From positions 1 through 64,000 of the forward strand of contig JASJFT010000107.1 in the NCBI GenBank assembly GCA_030770425.1: DNA of 64,000 nt, read 5' to 3'. Below the pieces are notes generated by a model. That model ran no database searches, had not been told where the DNA came from, and saw only the letters and a list, made by a program, of their open reading frames with translations. The translations under genes were made by a program, and so were the position numbers. The stretch comes from Darksidea phi (taxonomy: Eukaryota > Ascomycota > Dothideomycetes > Pleosporales > Lentitheciaceae). Below, in pieces: positions 11,010 through 22,349 of this stretch (position 1 is the first letter of the stretch; each line of letters begins with the position of its first letter).

Positions 11010-12765
11010 ATGTGCGGCATCTTCTTCTCGCTTAGTCGCCATAGCTTTATATCGCCGGACTCGAAGACTGAGCAGCTGCTGAAGAACCGTGGCCCCGACA
11101 GCCTAGGGACTCACCACCTTTTGATCCCAGAGAACAGCAATCCGGGGGCGCCTTCATCTGCACTCCACGCCACATTCATCTCCACTGTCCTCTCGCTGAG
11201 AGGCACAAATCTCACTGAACAGCCACTAAAGGACAAAGATTCCGGATCCATCTTATGCTGGAATGGAGAAGCCTGGAGCATCGCCGGCCAACCTGTCTCT
11301 GGCAGCGACTCCCGGGCCGTGTTCAACGCCCTTCTCGGACCACGCCCAACAGTTCCCGCGCACTCTAGACAATCCGCGTTAGAAACTACTATCCGAGTCT
11401 TATCCTCTATCAGAGGTCCCTATGCGTTTGTCTTTTACGACTTAAAGAATCAATGTATATTCTATGGAAGAGACTGCCTCGGTAGACGTTCGCTCTTGAA
11501 GAAAACAGACGATTCACTAGTCCTATCTAGCGTATGCGACAATACTACTGGCGAGCACTGGGCCGAGATAGAGGCTGATGGTATCTACGTACTGAATCTG
11601 AACCAAGCATCAACTTCGTCATTGCCCACTGCTGTTCACATCCCACATCGACGTCGTGGAGATGAGCCAGCAAGCGGGCTGCACTTTGTAGGTAAGTCGT
11701 TCGCCCAGAGAAGTCCGCTAAATCAACAAGGACATTACATTCCCTGTGATGAACCGATGCACGAATCCGGACACCCTTTCTCCATACCAGCACGCTGTGC
11801 ATGAAATCAGCGCTTCCCTGCGCAAGTCTCTTGAGCTCCGAGTTCAGCATGTTCGCGAGGCCATTGATATATCCAGACCATACCAGTCAACCCAAGAGGC
11901 CAGGATCGCGATTCTGTTTTCTGGGGGTCTTGATTGCACTATACTTGCGCGATTAGCACACGATCTTCTTCCTACCCATCAGAGCATCGACCTTCTTAAT
12001 GTAGCTTTCGAGAACCCACGGATACATGCAAATTTAGGCCCGAGTGAGTCGCCTTACGAGCTATGTCCGGACCGCAAAACAGGAAGATCTTCATATGCCG
12101 AGCTATCAAGAGTGTGTCCAGACCGGTTATGGCGCTTTGTGGAGATCAATGTCCCCTACAGCGAGACTATGACTTGGCGATCCACAGTCATGATGCTGAT
12201 GCATCCTCACAATACCGAGATGGACCTCTCCATTTCGTATGCGCTTTATTTTGCTTCAAGAGGAGCTGGTGTCATTCGCGATTCGGCGGGCGTCTCTACG
12301 CCATATGTTAGCCCCGCTCATGTGCTCCTATCTGGTCTAGGTGCCGACGAACTTTTCGGTGGCTATCAACGGCATGCTGTAGCTTTCGCTCGTAAAGGTT
12401 ATACGGGGTTGATCGATGAGCTGGAACTCGATTTCAATCGACTTGGGAAACGTAACCTTGGCCGCGATGACCGCGTCATCAGTCACTCCGGCAAAGAGGT
12501 GCGATTTCCTTATCTTGATGAAGACTTTATCACTCTAGCATTAGAGCTACCAGTCTCTGCCAAGTGCGACTTTGGCAACGCGCAGTCGGAGGCCTCTGGC
12601 GATCCCACCCGATTTCTAGAACCCGGAAAGAGAATACTGCGACTGCTCGCTTGGGAGCTCGACATAAAGGGCGTCGCAGCTGAAAAGAAGCGCGCGATCC
12701 AGTTCGGAGCTCGCACAGCTAAGATGGAGACGGGCAAGACTAAGGGTACGCAAGTACTAACATGA
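11010..12765 (+). CDS. Asparagine synthetase domain-containing protein (ASNSD1-like)
   Basis: Class-II glutamine amidotransferase fused to an asparagine-synthase ATP-pyrophosphatase domain. The protein begins Met-Cys-Gly-Ile, so Cys2 is available as nucleophile after Met removal. Exons 11010-11687 and 11731-12765 give 570 residues. The 43-nt intron uses the donor GTAGGT; a nearby GTAAGT four bases on would break the frame. The PP-loop motif SGGLDC is at residues 290-295, and GLGADELFGGY follows near residue 420. The C-terminal motif KKRAIQFG typical of ASNSD1 proteins is present. It resembles the ASNSD1 group more than true Asn synthetase because the linker between domains is short and the C-terminus ends early. 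The biochemical role of this group is poorly known. Confidence 0.88.
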
Positions 12766-13156
12766 ATTGATTCAATGTAAGCCTTCCCTCTCTTTCTTCA
12801 TACTGCGATTTGGCGATGATTAGGGGAAACCCCAAACTTGGGCCAAATGGGGTAGACACCAGATTCTTCTTCGTGTCTCTGCTGTTGGCTTTGTGCTGCC
12901 GGCAAGTGCGTTGTACATCCTTGGAGTTAATGACCTCGAATCGTGTAAAAGGCAAGTCTGAGCCATAAGAAGTCGCAGTTGAATTAGCTCCCAGATCGGA
13001 GAAGTCGTAGGCTGACATGAGTAGTATCCATTGTTTTATGAACTAGCCGGCTCTTCAGAAGTACTGTCCAAACTCGATACTATTCAATCTTCTTGTTTGC
13101 GTCCCAAGAAGTTTCCCTCAACTCAACTTCGACGCTATCCTTAAACTCCCCTCTCT
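12766..13156. other. Convergent intergenic spacer
   Basis: About 390 bases lie between the ASNSD1-like stop and the stop of the Cys-rich gene on the other strand. No feature beyond expected 3' regions is seen; a 92-residue minus-strand ORF here has no recognisable character. Confidence 0.5.
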
Positions 13157-14017
13157 TCACCCCAAGAAGTACACATTATATGATCCCACACAAAGAGCCA
13201 CCACGTGCACAAAGCCTTGCGTAAAACCGCTAAACACCGCATTTGGCCAACCCGCCTCCAGTCGCGGCGCACCACTGCCCATTTTTGTCAATGTCGCGCT
13301 CTCCCCGTCCGTTGAAGTAGCTCCCTCGAGAGTAGTGCTTTCTCTTACGGGTGGCCAACACCTCCCATTTCCATCCGAATTCGCACAATCTTCGTCCGCG
13401 TTGCAGCATTTGTCCTCGCGACAGACTCACTTACCTAACACCATCTCCATCAGTACACCACCAACATATCAAACCCAGGTGCTGCAGATCCCGAACAGGG
13501 AAGAGATAGACTCACCGCACACTTACCCTCCCCACCACCGCCACCACCACCACCACCACCACCACCACGACGATGATAATAGATATTCTCCATTTTGTCG
13601 ATACAAATCTCGCCACATAGCTCATGGTTCGTAGGACAGCATTTGTACGTCGTCACGGTCTCATCCTCATTTTTGAACCGCACGCAGTCGACGTTGACGG
13701 GGCAGAGCAAGTCGCAGTAGCTGCAGCAGTGGAATTCTGACTCGACTACGCATTATTTGGTGTTAGCACGCCTTACGTTAGTGGTGTCTATTAAGTAGCA
13801 ACTACTTACGGAAACATCCTGCTTGGCCTTAGCTGCTTTCGCCTTTTGGGTATGCGGTGGAGATATTAGAAGAAGTCACGGAGACGTCAAGGGCGCGTTG
13901 GGGGAAGGTGTCGAGGTGAGTCGTTAGGTGGGAGGCGCTAGCGTGTGATGATAATGAGGGATTTGCTTGCGGAGAGTCGGCGGTCGAGAGGGCGGTTAGG
14001 AAGAGGTGGGTAAGCAT
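13157..14017 (-). CDS. Cys-rich secreted or GPI-anchored-type protein, first exon uncertain
   Basis: Not assigned to a family. Two downstream exons are well supported by phase: about 13540-13745, encoding seven closely spaced Cys (including CCSYC, CCPTNHELC) and a poly-Gly run; and an exon near 13157-13421 encoding a second Cys group (CREDKCC, DC, GRC), then a Ser/Thr-rich stretch and a hydrophobic tail compatible with a GPI signal. A good intron (GTAAGT donor, GTGCTAAC branch point) precedes the first of these. The upstream exon near 13829-14017 starts with a short hydrophobic signal-like segment in the correct frame, but it meets an in-frame TAA seven codons before the donor. So the gene may be broken, or its true first exon is different. 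Such Cys-rich secreted proteins are often wall proteins or effectors; that role is inference only. Confidence 0.4.
13532..13568. repeat. CCA trinucleotide microsatellite
   Basis: A (CCA)n tract of about 12 units with one CCG interruption. It reads as poly-Gly codons on the minus strand, inside an exon of the Cys-rich gene, immediately before its donor site. Confidence 0.9.
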
Positions 14018-14796
14018 GATCGCTATTTTGCGGTAATGGAGCGTGTAACCGTACAAGCAAAGTCATAAAGTTCCGCGGTGGTTGAAGGCAGCAATTCAAC
14101 TAGGCATGCATGACCTCGACGTTCTAAGTGCCGGCTCAACCTCTATAAATCTTATTACTCTATACTAGAGGCTTAAAGGTGGCCCAGATAACCTGAGACT
14201 TGGCTCATCTAAAGGTCAGCCTCCAAAAACTTTATCCGGAGGCTATATAAGCTATATATCCTAGACGCTCGTGAAACTTTTATGCCGCGTGTCGCGTTCT
14301 TACAACGCGTGCCTTTATCTGTAATATCTATGCAGAGGTCACTTGTATATTGTACATACGGAAGGATCATGAACTCCATGTGGAGAGCGGAAAAGTATGT
14401 GAAATATTCTTGTACTAGAGTAGCGAAGACGGCGGACAGACCTAAAGCGGTGTTACGATACATGACCCACCTATAACAGGAATAATTTAATGCATATTAA
14501 TTGTCATGAAAAGCTCACTAATAATAATAACTGATGCAGAGTTTAGACTTCCACAATTATCTGCCTGTATTCTATAGCCACTTGGGCAGTGGGTACTTGT
14601 TAAGCTATTCAGTTCCGAGTTCTTGCGAATTGTCCAATGTTGATATCATAAGCCCTATGCCAATAAGAATGACAGCCTACTCTTTCATGGCGAAGTACCT
14701 CATCACAAGCTCATGTGCCATAGTGGTCGTCTTCTTCTCCTTCAAACCTCCCCTTTAAAGCGCTTCAGCAATGCTAGGTGTCCGACAGGATCGCAT
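14018..14796. other. Intergenic, AT-rich, no gene seen
   Basis: The stretch contains the upstream region of the Cys-rich gene and, on the right, the 3' region of the aldehyde dehydrogenase gene. ORFs of 62-84 codons occur on both strands without conserved features. Confidence 0.5.
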
Positions 14797-16518
14797 CTAA
14801 CCGTATCGTACTTCTCCCGTACCTTCCCTAAACCAATCGTCGCTCGCAAGTATTTCTTCCGCCGAAGCGTAGTTGATAATGGTGCTCTTCGTAGTCGTAT
14901 AGGCGTGGTACGCATCTATGCATATGGTCATTATTGCGCGTAAGCCTGGAGCGTACACAAACTAAGGACGAGGCCCATAGTATGCCATTGGTGTCGCGCA
15001 TCTCGTAAACGAAAGTTCACTTACCCATGCCGTTCTCGCTACCCACACCCGAGCTCTTAATCCCACCCCATGGACTGCTCGGGTCATTACGATGATGCGT
15101 ATTCACCCAACAGATACCCGCCTCAATAGCATCAGAGAACCTATACGCTTGCGACAAATCTTGTGTCCAGATGGCGGCTCCTAAACCGAACTCGCTATCA
15201 TTTGCAAGAGCGAGTGCTTGCTCTTCAGTATCGAATCCGACAACCACAATGACGGGTCCGAACGCCTCCTCCTTCCAAATTCGTGTGTCCACAATCTTTT
15301 TTGTTGAGCTATCGGCGAGAATTGTCGGTTGGTAGAAATAGCCCTTAGAGAAGTCCGTACCATCAAGTGGGGATGTACCGCTCATGCGCTTACCCCCAGC
15401 AATCGTTTCAACGCCGAATTCGACGGCGTCATCTACTAGTGTTCTGACATTTTCGAGTTGCTTCGCAGAGATGAGCGGTCCCATCATGGAGGCGGGATTC
15501 TTGGGGTTGCCTATTCGACGTTGAATACTCCCGACCTTGCTTTTGAGTTTGTCTAGTACATCCTTCAAGATGGTGTTCTGGACAATGATGCGCGTAGCAG
15601 CAACGCAAGTCTGGCCACTTGCAATGAAACTTCCAAAGACGATGCCATTAACCGCAGCATCGACGCTTGCTTTATCAAAAACGATAAGCGGCGCCTTACC
15701 GCCTAGTTCAGCCGTGTAGTAAGCGAGGTTGCTTCCGGCAATCGCACCAATCGCGCGCCCAGCAGGTGTGCCTCCAGTGACATCTACCTTCTTGATCAAA
15801 GGATGAGAGACGAGGGCCTTCCCAGTTGTGATCCCATCGCCGGGAAGAACATTGAACACGCCATCTGGTAAGCCCGCCTCTTTTAGCAACTTTCCCAATT
15901 CCAGGCTCGTCAGCGGTGTAAGCTCGCTCGGTTTTAGCATAACACAATTTCCGGCCGCAAGCGCAGGAGCAATCTTCTTCACCGCGATGAGCATCGGATG
16001 ATTGAACGGGGTGATCTGTGCTACCACCCCAAGCGGAACGCGGTCGATCCAATTGTGCAGTTTTCCAATCGTAGGAAGCACGCTACGCTCCTCGGTGCGG
16101 ACTAAGCTTGCGTAATATTTGAACCACTTTACAAGAGTCGGTACTTGAGCATTCATCTCCCGAATTGCGCGACCGGTCTGGCGGACTTCGAGCTCAATAA
16201 GTCGCGGGAGGTTCTCCGTCAAGAGGTCCGCGACCTGTTCCAGGGTGTCTGCGCGAACATGACGGGGAGCTTTGGACCAGACGCCGGATTTGAAGACGGC
16301 ATCGGCGTGCCGAACGGCTTCGTCTACATCTTCGGAGGAAGCCGCATGACTATGTGCGAATATCTCTCCTGTTGCGGGGTCTTCGACTGGTATCCTGTGC
16401 TGCGATCAGACTAGCGCACGGTGCAGTTGTGAATGACTCGGGGTTAGCTGACTAACTGCTCCGCTCTGCCCTCCTTCTCTTGCCCTCCTACCCACATCTG
16501 GTATGTGTCAACGGTCAT
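14797..16518 (-). CDS. NAD(P)+-dependent aldehyde dehydrogenase
   Basis: Oxidises an aldehyde to the acid; the substrate cannot be told from sequence. Exons 16457-16518, 15025-16394 and 14797-14915 give 516 residues, the usual ALDH length. The first intron (62 nt) restores the junction ...AEQ-IPVEDPATGE; the second is 109 nt and brings in the C-terminal AYTTTKS region. Catalytic residues are all present: Asn152 in TPFNHP, Glu250 in AELGGK, and nucleophile Cys284 in SGQTC. The cofactor-binding KPSE motif is near residue 176. The start at 16518 is the ATG closest to the conserved MWVGG opening. There is no targeting signal at the N-terminus, so a cytosolic enzyme is likely. It lies alone, with gene-free DNA on both sides. 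Confidence 0.93.
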
Positions 16519-17761
16519 TACGAGTTCACAAGAATAGAATTTCTGGTCTAATATGAGAAGTGTTGGTTTATGATGAAGAAATTCAAGGATGCGGAGGTGG
16601 CCGGATGCCGATGTCTTGGCGGAACGAATAATGGGACCTTCAACGTTTATTAAGCGTATGCCATTTGACTTCGGAAGACATATATCCAACTAGAGGCTCT
16701 CTACTCTACAAAATGTATATTTGGCGAACGACAGAATGCCGTCCCAAAGATCCTTGAAAAGGAACGCCTTGTAAGCCAGCCCACAGTTCCCACAGCACTA
16801 TACGCCTCAGGGTCATTTCTACCTTCGGAACACATAAATATCACCGCCTATACTCAAAAGAGTTCGAAGCACTCTGATGTTGCAACCTCGAAAACATAAG
16901 GCTCACGTGAACAAATCCCGAAATAGACTAGTGCGACATAGGAGCCAAAGTAGAAAGCCAGCGAAGGCAAAGAAAAACGCGGTCATAAACGCAAGAGTCG
17001 AGTGCAAGAGCCGGAGCATCACACAGTTTGATCATATGACAATTGGAGAACTTTTCTGATTCTGGCACGAAACTCCGCCGACGGCCCCCGCCCCCCTCTC
17101 TCTTACTTCTGTATTCCCGCCTTGATATCCAGGACGTTCGCCAGCCATTCAGATCCTCTGTACTCCACCAAGGACTCGAAGGCATCCCTTGGTTCCAGCA
17201 GTTCCCCTCTCCTGCACCCCACCCCCTTCCTCTGGGTCGCGTGTTGAGGCTCGTGCCGGATGAAGCCAGTATTGGCTGCCCACTGTTGTACGGTTGGCCG
17301 ACGTTAAGTGTTTCACTCTTTTCATATACAGTTTATTATTAAAGTAGAAAATCTCTCCCATAATAGCATAGTAGTTTTACTAAGATAGATATTATTATTG
17401 AACTAAGCCTAGGGACTGAGCGGGACTTAGAGATAAACTACTACTAGGAAATAAGCAGTAATAACAGGTCGAGCTCCTAGAGCTCGGCGCTTTTAGAAAG
17501 CTAACTATAGGTGTGTTCATCGCCCAATCATGTAATTCGCGGCATGACACGAAATACAAGCAAAATAAGGGTTTGGTCCCGAGTCCTTTGAAACCCGGTT
17601 AGGAAGCTAATAAGAACCACCGGATCTCACACATAGCTTCAATATCGAACAAAATTCTGGATAAGTAATTGATGTTACACAACGCCGAAGTAGAAGGCTC
17701 AGCAGAGGTTACAAAGATATTCCAAATACGTTCCACTCGAACATCTCTTAGTCCACCCTAG
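16519..17761. other. Gene-poor spacer
   Basis: About 1.2 kb without a supportable gene. Several short ORFs overlap each other on opposite strands (for example at 16877-17361) and none has conserved features. The part from about 17330 to 17520 is AT-rich. Confidence 0.5.
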
Positions 17762-19898
17762 CTACCACTCACAAAAAGCCACTGCGTGTTGAGATCTTCC
17801 TTCAAAGCCATCTCCACAATGAGCAGTCGCTTCTTCGCCTTTTGCCTTGGCCGAATCCTCCTGACATATGATGGCATCCTTAAAACTAGGACAGGAAAAT
17901 GAACCAGCATTCTGCGTATGGTTAGACCTGCTTTCAATAATAGAGTAAGAATCACTCGCCTCCCCATTGCAGTTATACACACAATCCTCACCATAGGCCT
18001 TAAATCTGTAGGTGCCTCCTGCCCAGGGTGGATTGTCAATGTCGGACTCGAAATCTTTGTTGCTCGCATCAACGGGACTGATCGGCTTCGCGCCATCTTT
18101 GAAACAGACCGGTGTTTCCTTGCCAAAAGCTGTCTCGTAGAATACCCATTGGTACCAGCTGCCCGGTGCCTCGGTCCAGTACTCCTCCAGAACAATGGAG
18201 AGGGCTTTACTTTTCGGGGGAGGGCTAGGATTGTCTTCCGCTGGCGGTTCGGGATTGTCTTCCGGCTGCTGGTCGGGATTATCTTCCAGCTTGTCTCGCC
18301 TAGAAGCAATGGCTTCCATGAACTTGTCTGCGAAAGCTCGGTAAGCTGAACCTTTAGGATGAAACATACGATTATTCATATCTTCCCAACCTAGTCAAAT
18401 AAAATTAGCTCGTTATGTCTTACAAATAATGTTACAAAGTTGCTAACCTTGAGCGTCCTCATTGCCTTCCATAGCCTTTGCATGAATGGCTGCAGATATA
18501 GTTGGATAATTCTGGAGATCCGGGTTAACGACCCATGGGGGCGTGTCGTTGCTAAGCCTCCTACGATCTTCCTCACTGGGAATGAGAACTTCAATCATCT
18601 TATCGTAGAGATCAAACGGCGTATTAGCGTGGGGGTCATCCAAGCTCGGTCCTTCACCATCTTCAAGACCGTCATCTTGCTCACCCCATCGGCTTCGGTA
18701 AGACCAAAACGCGGTTTCTCTGTTACGATCTTGATAATCTGGGGGGATATCAGAAATTGTAATCATGACAAAGGCAATAAGTCTTCTGCTTACCATGTTC
18801 GTGTAATCTATGGTCAATTGGCTCGCAGAAGCGGCGGCTGTTGAAAGCGTCGTTGTAACCTTCAACCAAGAATACGCCGAAGGATTCGAGCTCGCTTGCT
18901 GCTGATTTAATAACTCCGTTCGCGCTGTCGATCAAAGTGTTTATCTTCTTTCGGAGTTCAGTAGTGAGATACTGTCTATATGTAATCCCCCACCGTAAGA
19001 TATTCCACCAAACGTCATTACAGCCAGGATCATCGTGGTTGAAGATTCCGACATAAACACCTAGACCACCAACAGGTTAGCGGCCCTTCATGATTATGAG
19101 TTTGCTACATACCCACGAAAGCCTGAAAAGCCTCAGGGGGTTCAGCACCTCTCGCATCCCTTCCGGCCTTGATGACTGCAGCATATGTTTCCATAAGCTC
19201 CTTCTTGAAGTCCGGATTTTCGATCTTTGCTTGCACTTCATCTATCCTCTGATCACACGACTTCATCTTATCGTGATCCACCCACGGGAACCTAAAGATA
19301 CAGTCGTTCACTACATCCGCGAAGAGTAAGTCATTTCCCGATATGGTTAGCACGGCTAACTGAGGATGCCCAATCGGGTGCCATGTACGGTCATCATCAC
19401 TTGGCTCGCCTTGCTTGAGCTGGTTCTCACGCAAATCCTTCATCACATTTCCAGAACATGCCCCAAAAGTGAGTTTGGGCTTCATGTTGTCGTTGATGGC
19501 ATTCCAGTCGTCTTTTTCGCTGAGCTGAATGGGCCAGGCGTGCTTATAGCGTGAGCACTCGAGTGAATGGGGGATTTCGTCTTCTCTTTTGTTGGAACCT
19601 ATTCCAGCTGTGTAGGAGTCGCCCACCGCGAGCACTTGCTCCACTTTCTAGGATGAGGTTAGGACGAGTATTGATATGAAGTAGATGAAAGCCATGCGAC
19701 TAATGGCCACAAGTTTCCATAGAGAAGCTGTTCCGGTTCTGGTTTACGTACCTGCTTAGGCCGGACATGAGGTTTCAATAGATCAATACCCGCTTTTTTC
19801 AGGGCATCGGAAGCACCAGGGCTAAGATCGCGTGGATAAAGTGCATAGCCGTCTGTGAAAGCTGCTAACAGCAGCAACAGAGCTTTGTAATTTAGCAT
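17762..19898 (-). CDS. Secreted SGNH/GDSL hydrolase with C-terminal Cys-rich extension
   Basis: Probable secreted esterase or lipase; substrate unknown. Five exons (19752-19898, 19113-19647, 18794-19060, 18448-18738, 17762-18390) give 622 residues; the last three introns are 52-57 nt and the first 104 nt, all phase-consistent. Residues 1-19 form a signal peptide with a Leu-rich core. The GDSYTAG block carries nucleophile Ser60, block II is GACSG (111-115), and block III is ISGND (Asn154). The block V His is probably His424 in FHPKG; the Asp normally three residues before it is not obvious. Beyond the hydrolase domain there is a linker with three EDNP repeats and then about 150 residues with several Cys, to which I can assign no family. 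The ATG at 19898 was chosen over one 21 codons upstream because it starts the signal peptide. Confidence 0.85.
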
Positions 19899-20893
19899 GG
19901 AATACACGATAGGGTTGAAATATATGAATAGTAATAGAAAGACGTGGAAATCGGAAAGCACAACAAGCGCTCTAGTGTTACTTTGGGATATTCAAGCCTA
20001 GATTTTCACCATCTTATATAGTAATATATTGCGCCACAAGTGATAAGATTCCTCCAAACTGGACAAGGTTTCGGGATCTACGCCGCAGAGATGACTCTAG
20101 GTCAAACACGGTTTCGGGGTTTACGCCGCAGAGATGTCTCTAGGTCAAACACGGTTTTGGATCTTTGCCGTAGGAATGTCTCTAACCCACAACACGGTTG
20201 GTGATTGTTGGCACGAAAATGTATGAGTTTAGATCCTAAAGGAATCTTTCCTGAATTAATTGTCTCTTATCCAACCATGAGAATGGCTAGGCCATCGGCG
20301 GCACATTCACTGTGACTTGTAAATAATGCGCACGCAGGTGACCCCGTATAAAGTAAGCTAGGAATTAGAGCATAGAGATTGTGCAGCTTGAACCAGCGGC
20401 GGAGTCTCCGCCTCAAGACTTGATAGAAGGACCTGGTGAGTAGTTGAAGAGAAGATGTTGTAATTAACGCAAAATCGTTTAGGTAGTTGGAGTGCCGCGT
20501 TGGTCACAACTAACACTCACAGAAGGTTGGATAGCACTGACAGTGGTTTTGCCGTGGACGCGCCCCAGTGCAACAACCAATCCCGAACATAATAAGCTAC
20601 TATGCCGCATCGTTCAGGTTCTTTGGGGTCACAATATCAAGTGGAACACGGGATTGCCAAGATTTCAAACTGCTGTGCCGCATCCTTAGGATGCTGACAG
20701 GCAGGCAGCAGTTTGTTTTGGCCCAATGAACATGTTAATGCCAAGGAGCTAAGCCTCGGGGTTTATGTATAAAACAAGGCTATGCTCACATCACTTGATC
20801 TTTAGATCCATCCATTTGCTCGCAGGAAGTCCTTCGCAAATCACACCTCCTTGGGCTCGCGTGTTCATATTCTCTGAATTCCAAGTCAACGTT
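19899..20893. other. Spacer between divergent genes, with tandem repeat
   Basis: About 1 kb separates the SGNH hydrolase start from the ML-like gene start. It contains a degenerate three-copy tandem repeat at 20066-20198 and otherwise nothing recognisable. A TATA-like TATGTATAAAA lies at about 20763-20773, roughly 120 bp before the ML-like gene's ATG. Confidence 0.5.
20066..20198. repeat. Degenerate 44-bp tandem repeat, three copies
   Basis: Three head-to-tail copies, each built on CGGTTT...TACGCCGCAGAGATG...CTCTAGGTCAAACA. The first two copies are nearly identical and the third is diverged. They lie about 170 bp upstream of the SGNH hydrolase start, so they could be promoter elements or a decayed minisatellite. 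Confidence 0.8.
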
Positions 20894-21479
20894 ATGAAAT
20901 TTCTCCATCTTCTCGCGACGTCTGCGCCTCTTGTATCATGTAGCCTTTGGTCATCCAACCCCGCACAAGAACCTTTGGTGGACACGCGCGAGAAAGTTTT
21001 CGGCGACAATCCAGCCTACTACACGCGTGAAAAAAGAGCAGACCAACTTTTCAAAATTGCTGAGTTCATTGTGTCTCCCGCTCCGCCTTTAAAGTAGGCC
21101 CAGACCCGATCAACCCCCCTAACCTGTGGCTAATAGCAAAAACAGGCGTAATAATACTCGTGTCTTCTTCTATTTGAGCGGTGATCTCAGGGAAGACTAT
21201 CCGGGACTTGCCAACGCCACGCTTACCTTGCGGTCAAAAGTTGAAGGCGAAGAATACGAGTGGAGCCATAGACTCAGTGATGCTGGGATTGTTACCCGTC
21301 GCCACAACGGTGTGTATGGTGGGCCTTTGAAGATTGGCTATAATGAGCTTGTGGGTGATCAGGAAATCATGCACTGGCGAGGGCCCAAGACTGTGCAAGT
21401 GTACATTGAGGCTGTGGCGAGGTTGCCGGATGAGATGGTGTTGTTTGCGTTCGAGGCGGATATAGAATTAACCATCTAG
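20894..21479 (+). CDS. Small secreted protein, ML-domain-like
   Basis: Exons 20894-21093 and 21146-21479, with a 52-nt phase-2 intron (donor GTAGGC, acceptor AACAG), give 177 residues. The N-terminus MKFLHLLATSAPLVSC is a signal peptide. After it, the spacing of short beta-strand segments, the 'SPAPPL' turn, the glycine-containing 'YLSGDL' strand and the final hydrophobic strand resemble the NPC2/MD-2-related lipid-recognition fold, but the usual disulphide cysteines are missing. I infer a lipid-binding secreted protein with modest confidence; it could equally be an unrelated small secreted beta-protein. The ATG at 20894 was chosen because it begins the signal peptide; an ATG 43 codons upstream gives no signal. 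Confidence 0.65.
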
Positions 21480-22349
21480 AAGCTAAATGCAAAACCTCTT
21501 GACGCTTAGATACTCAGGAGGATAGTTGCCCTGCGGCACCTGGTATTAACTGGCCGTGGAATGGTGGAATTGGAGTTATAGAACACCTTCTCACCACTGG
21601 CGCCTTTCCATTGCAACTAAAAGATGTACTACATGGTAGGAATGGATGCGTTGGGCACTTCTTGCTTGGGCGGGCGCACAGTTTGGGTCTGCAAAAGTCG
21701 CATCGTCGGGGCGGCTTTTTGGTTATCCTTTACTGTGAGGTCTGTTAGCTTGCGCTTTGTCTTCTTGAGCGGCGGCGCATCCCCACTCGCGCTTTTCCCC
21801 GACGCTCCCCGAAGGCATTATAGGTATGTCTAACTGAAACTCTAATCCAGATACTATCGTTGAACTCTAGGGCTTTTCCTTTTTTACCTTCTTCTCCGGG
21901 TAGTTTGGCTTGCGCATGTGGGCGATAGACTTCCATGATAATCATGCGGCGAAATGGGATCCTCGGCTACAGAAGCGGCCATATTAAAAACTACGTCATA
22001 TCCTTTGTACCACATATCTCAACAGCTTTTAAAGAAAATTATTATCTAGGGGCTATTTAATTTAGTAGATATTGCGATAGAGATACTGTGTGTATTTTTG
22101 CTAGCACAGCGTACACACTTCTGAAATATGACTGTGCATTGTTATAGTACACGAAATAGAAGATAACCTGAAGTGGTATGGGCGGATATACACCCATCAA
22201 GTGCGGTTCCTTAAAGAGCTCCTAATCTATCAATCCTTATTTCATCTCGATCCAATTCCGCTATCCGTTCGCGAAACTGAGTTCTGCACAATTATGTACA
22301 ACGCCCCCATTCACGTTTGCTATGGGGGCTCATGCACAGTAGCTTCATA
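21480..22349. other. Spacer, AT-rich in its right half
   Basis: About 870 bases between convergent genes. Nothing recognisable; the part from 21990 to 22200 is AT-rich. ORFs of 66-69 codons are not supported by any feature. Confidence 0.5.

Noticed and set aside
14797..19898. Possible secondary-metabolite or catabolic cluster (aldehyde dehydrogenase plus SGNH hydrolase)
   Set aside because: There is no backbone synthase, transporter, P450 or pathway regulator nearby, and the genes are separated by more than 1 kb of empty DNA.
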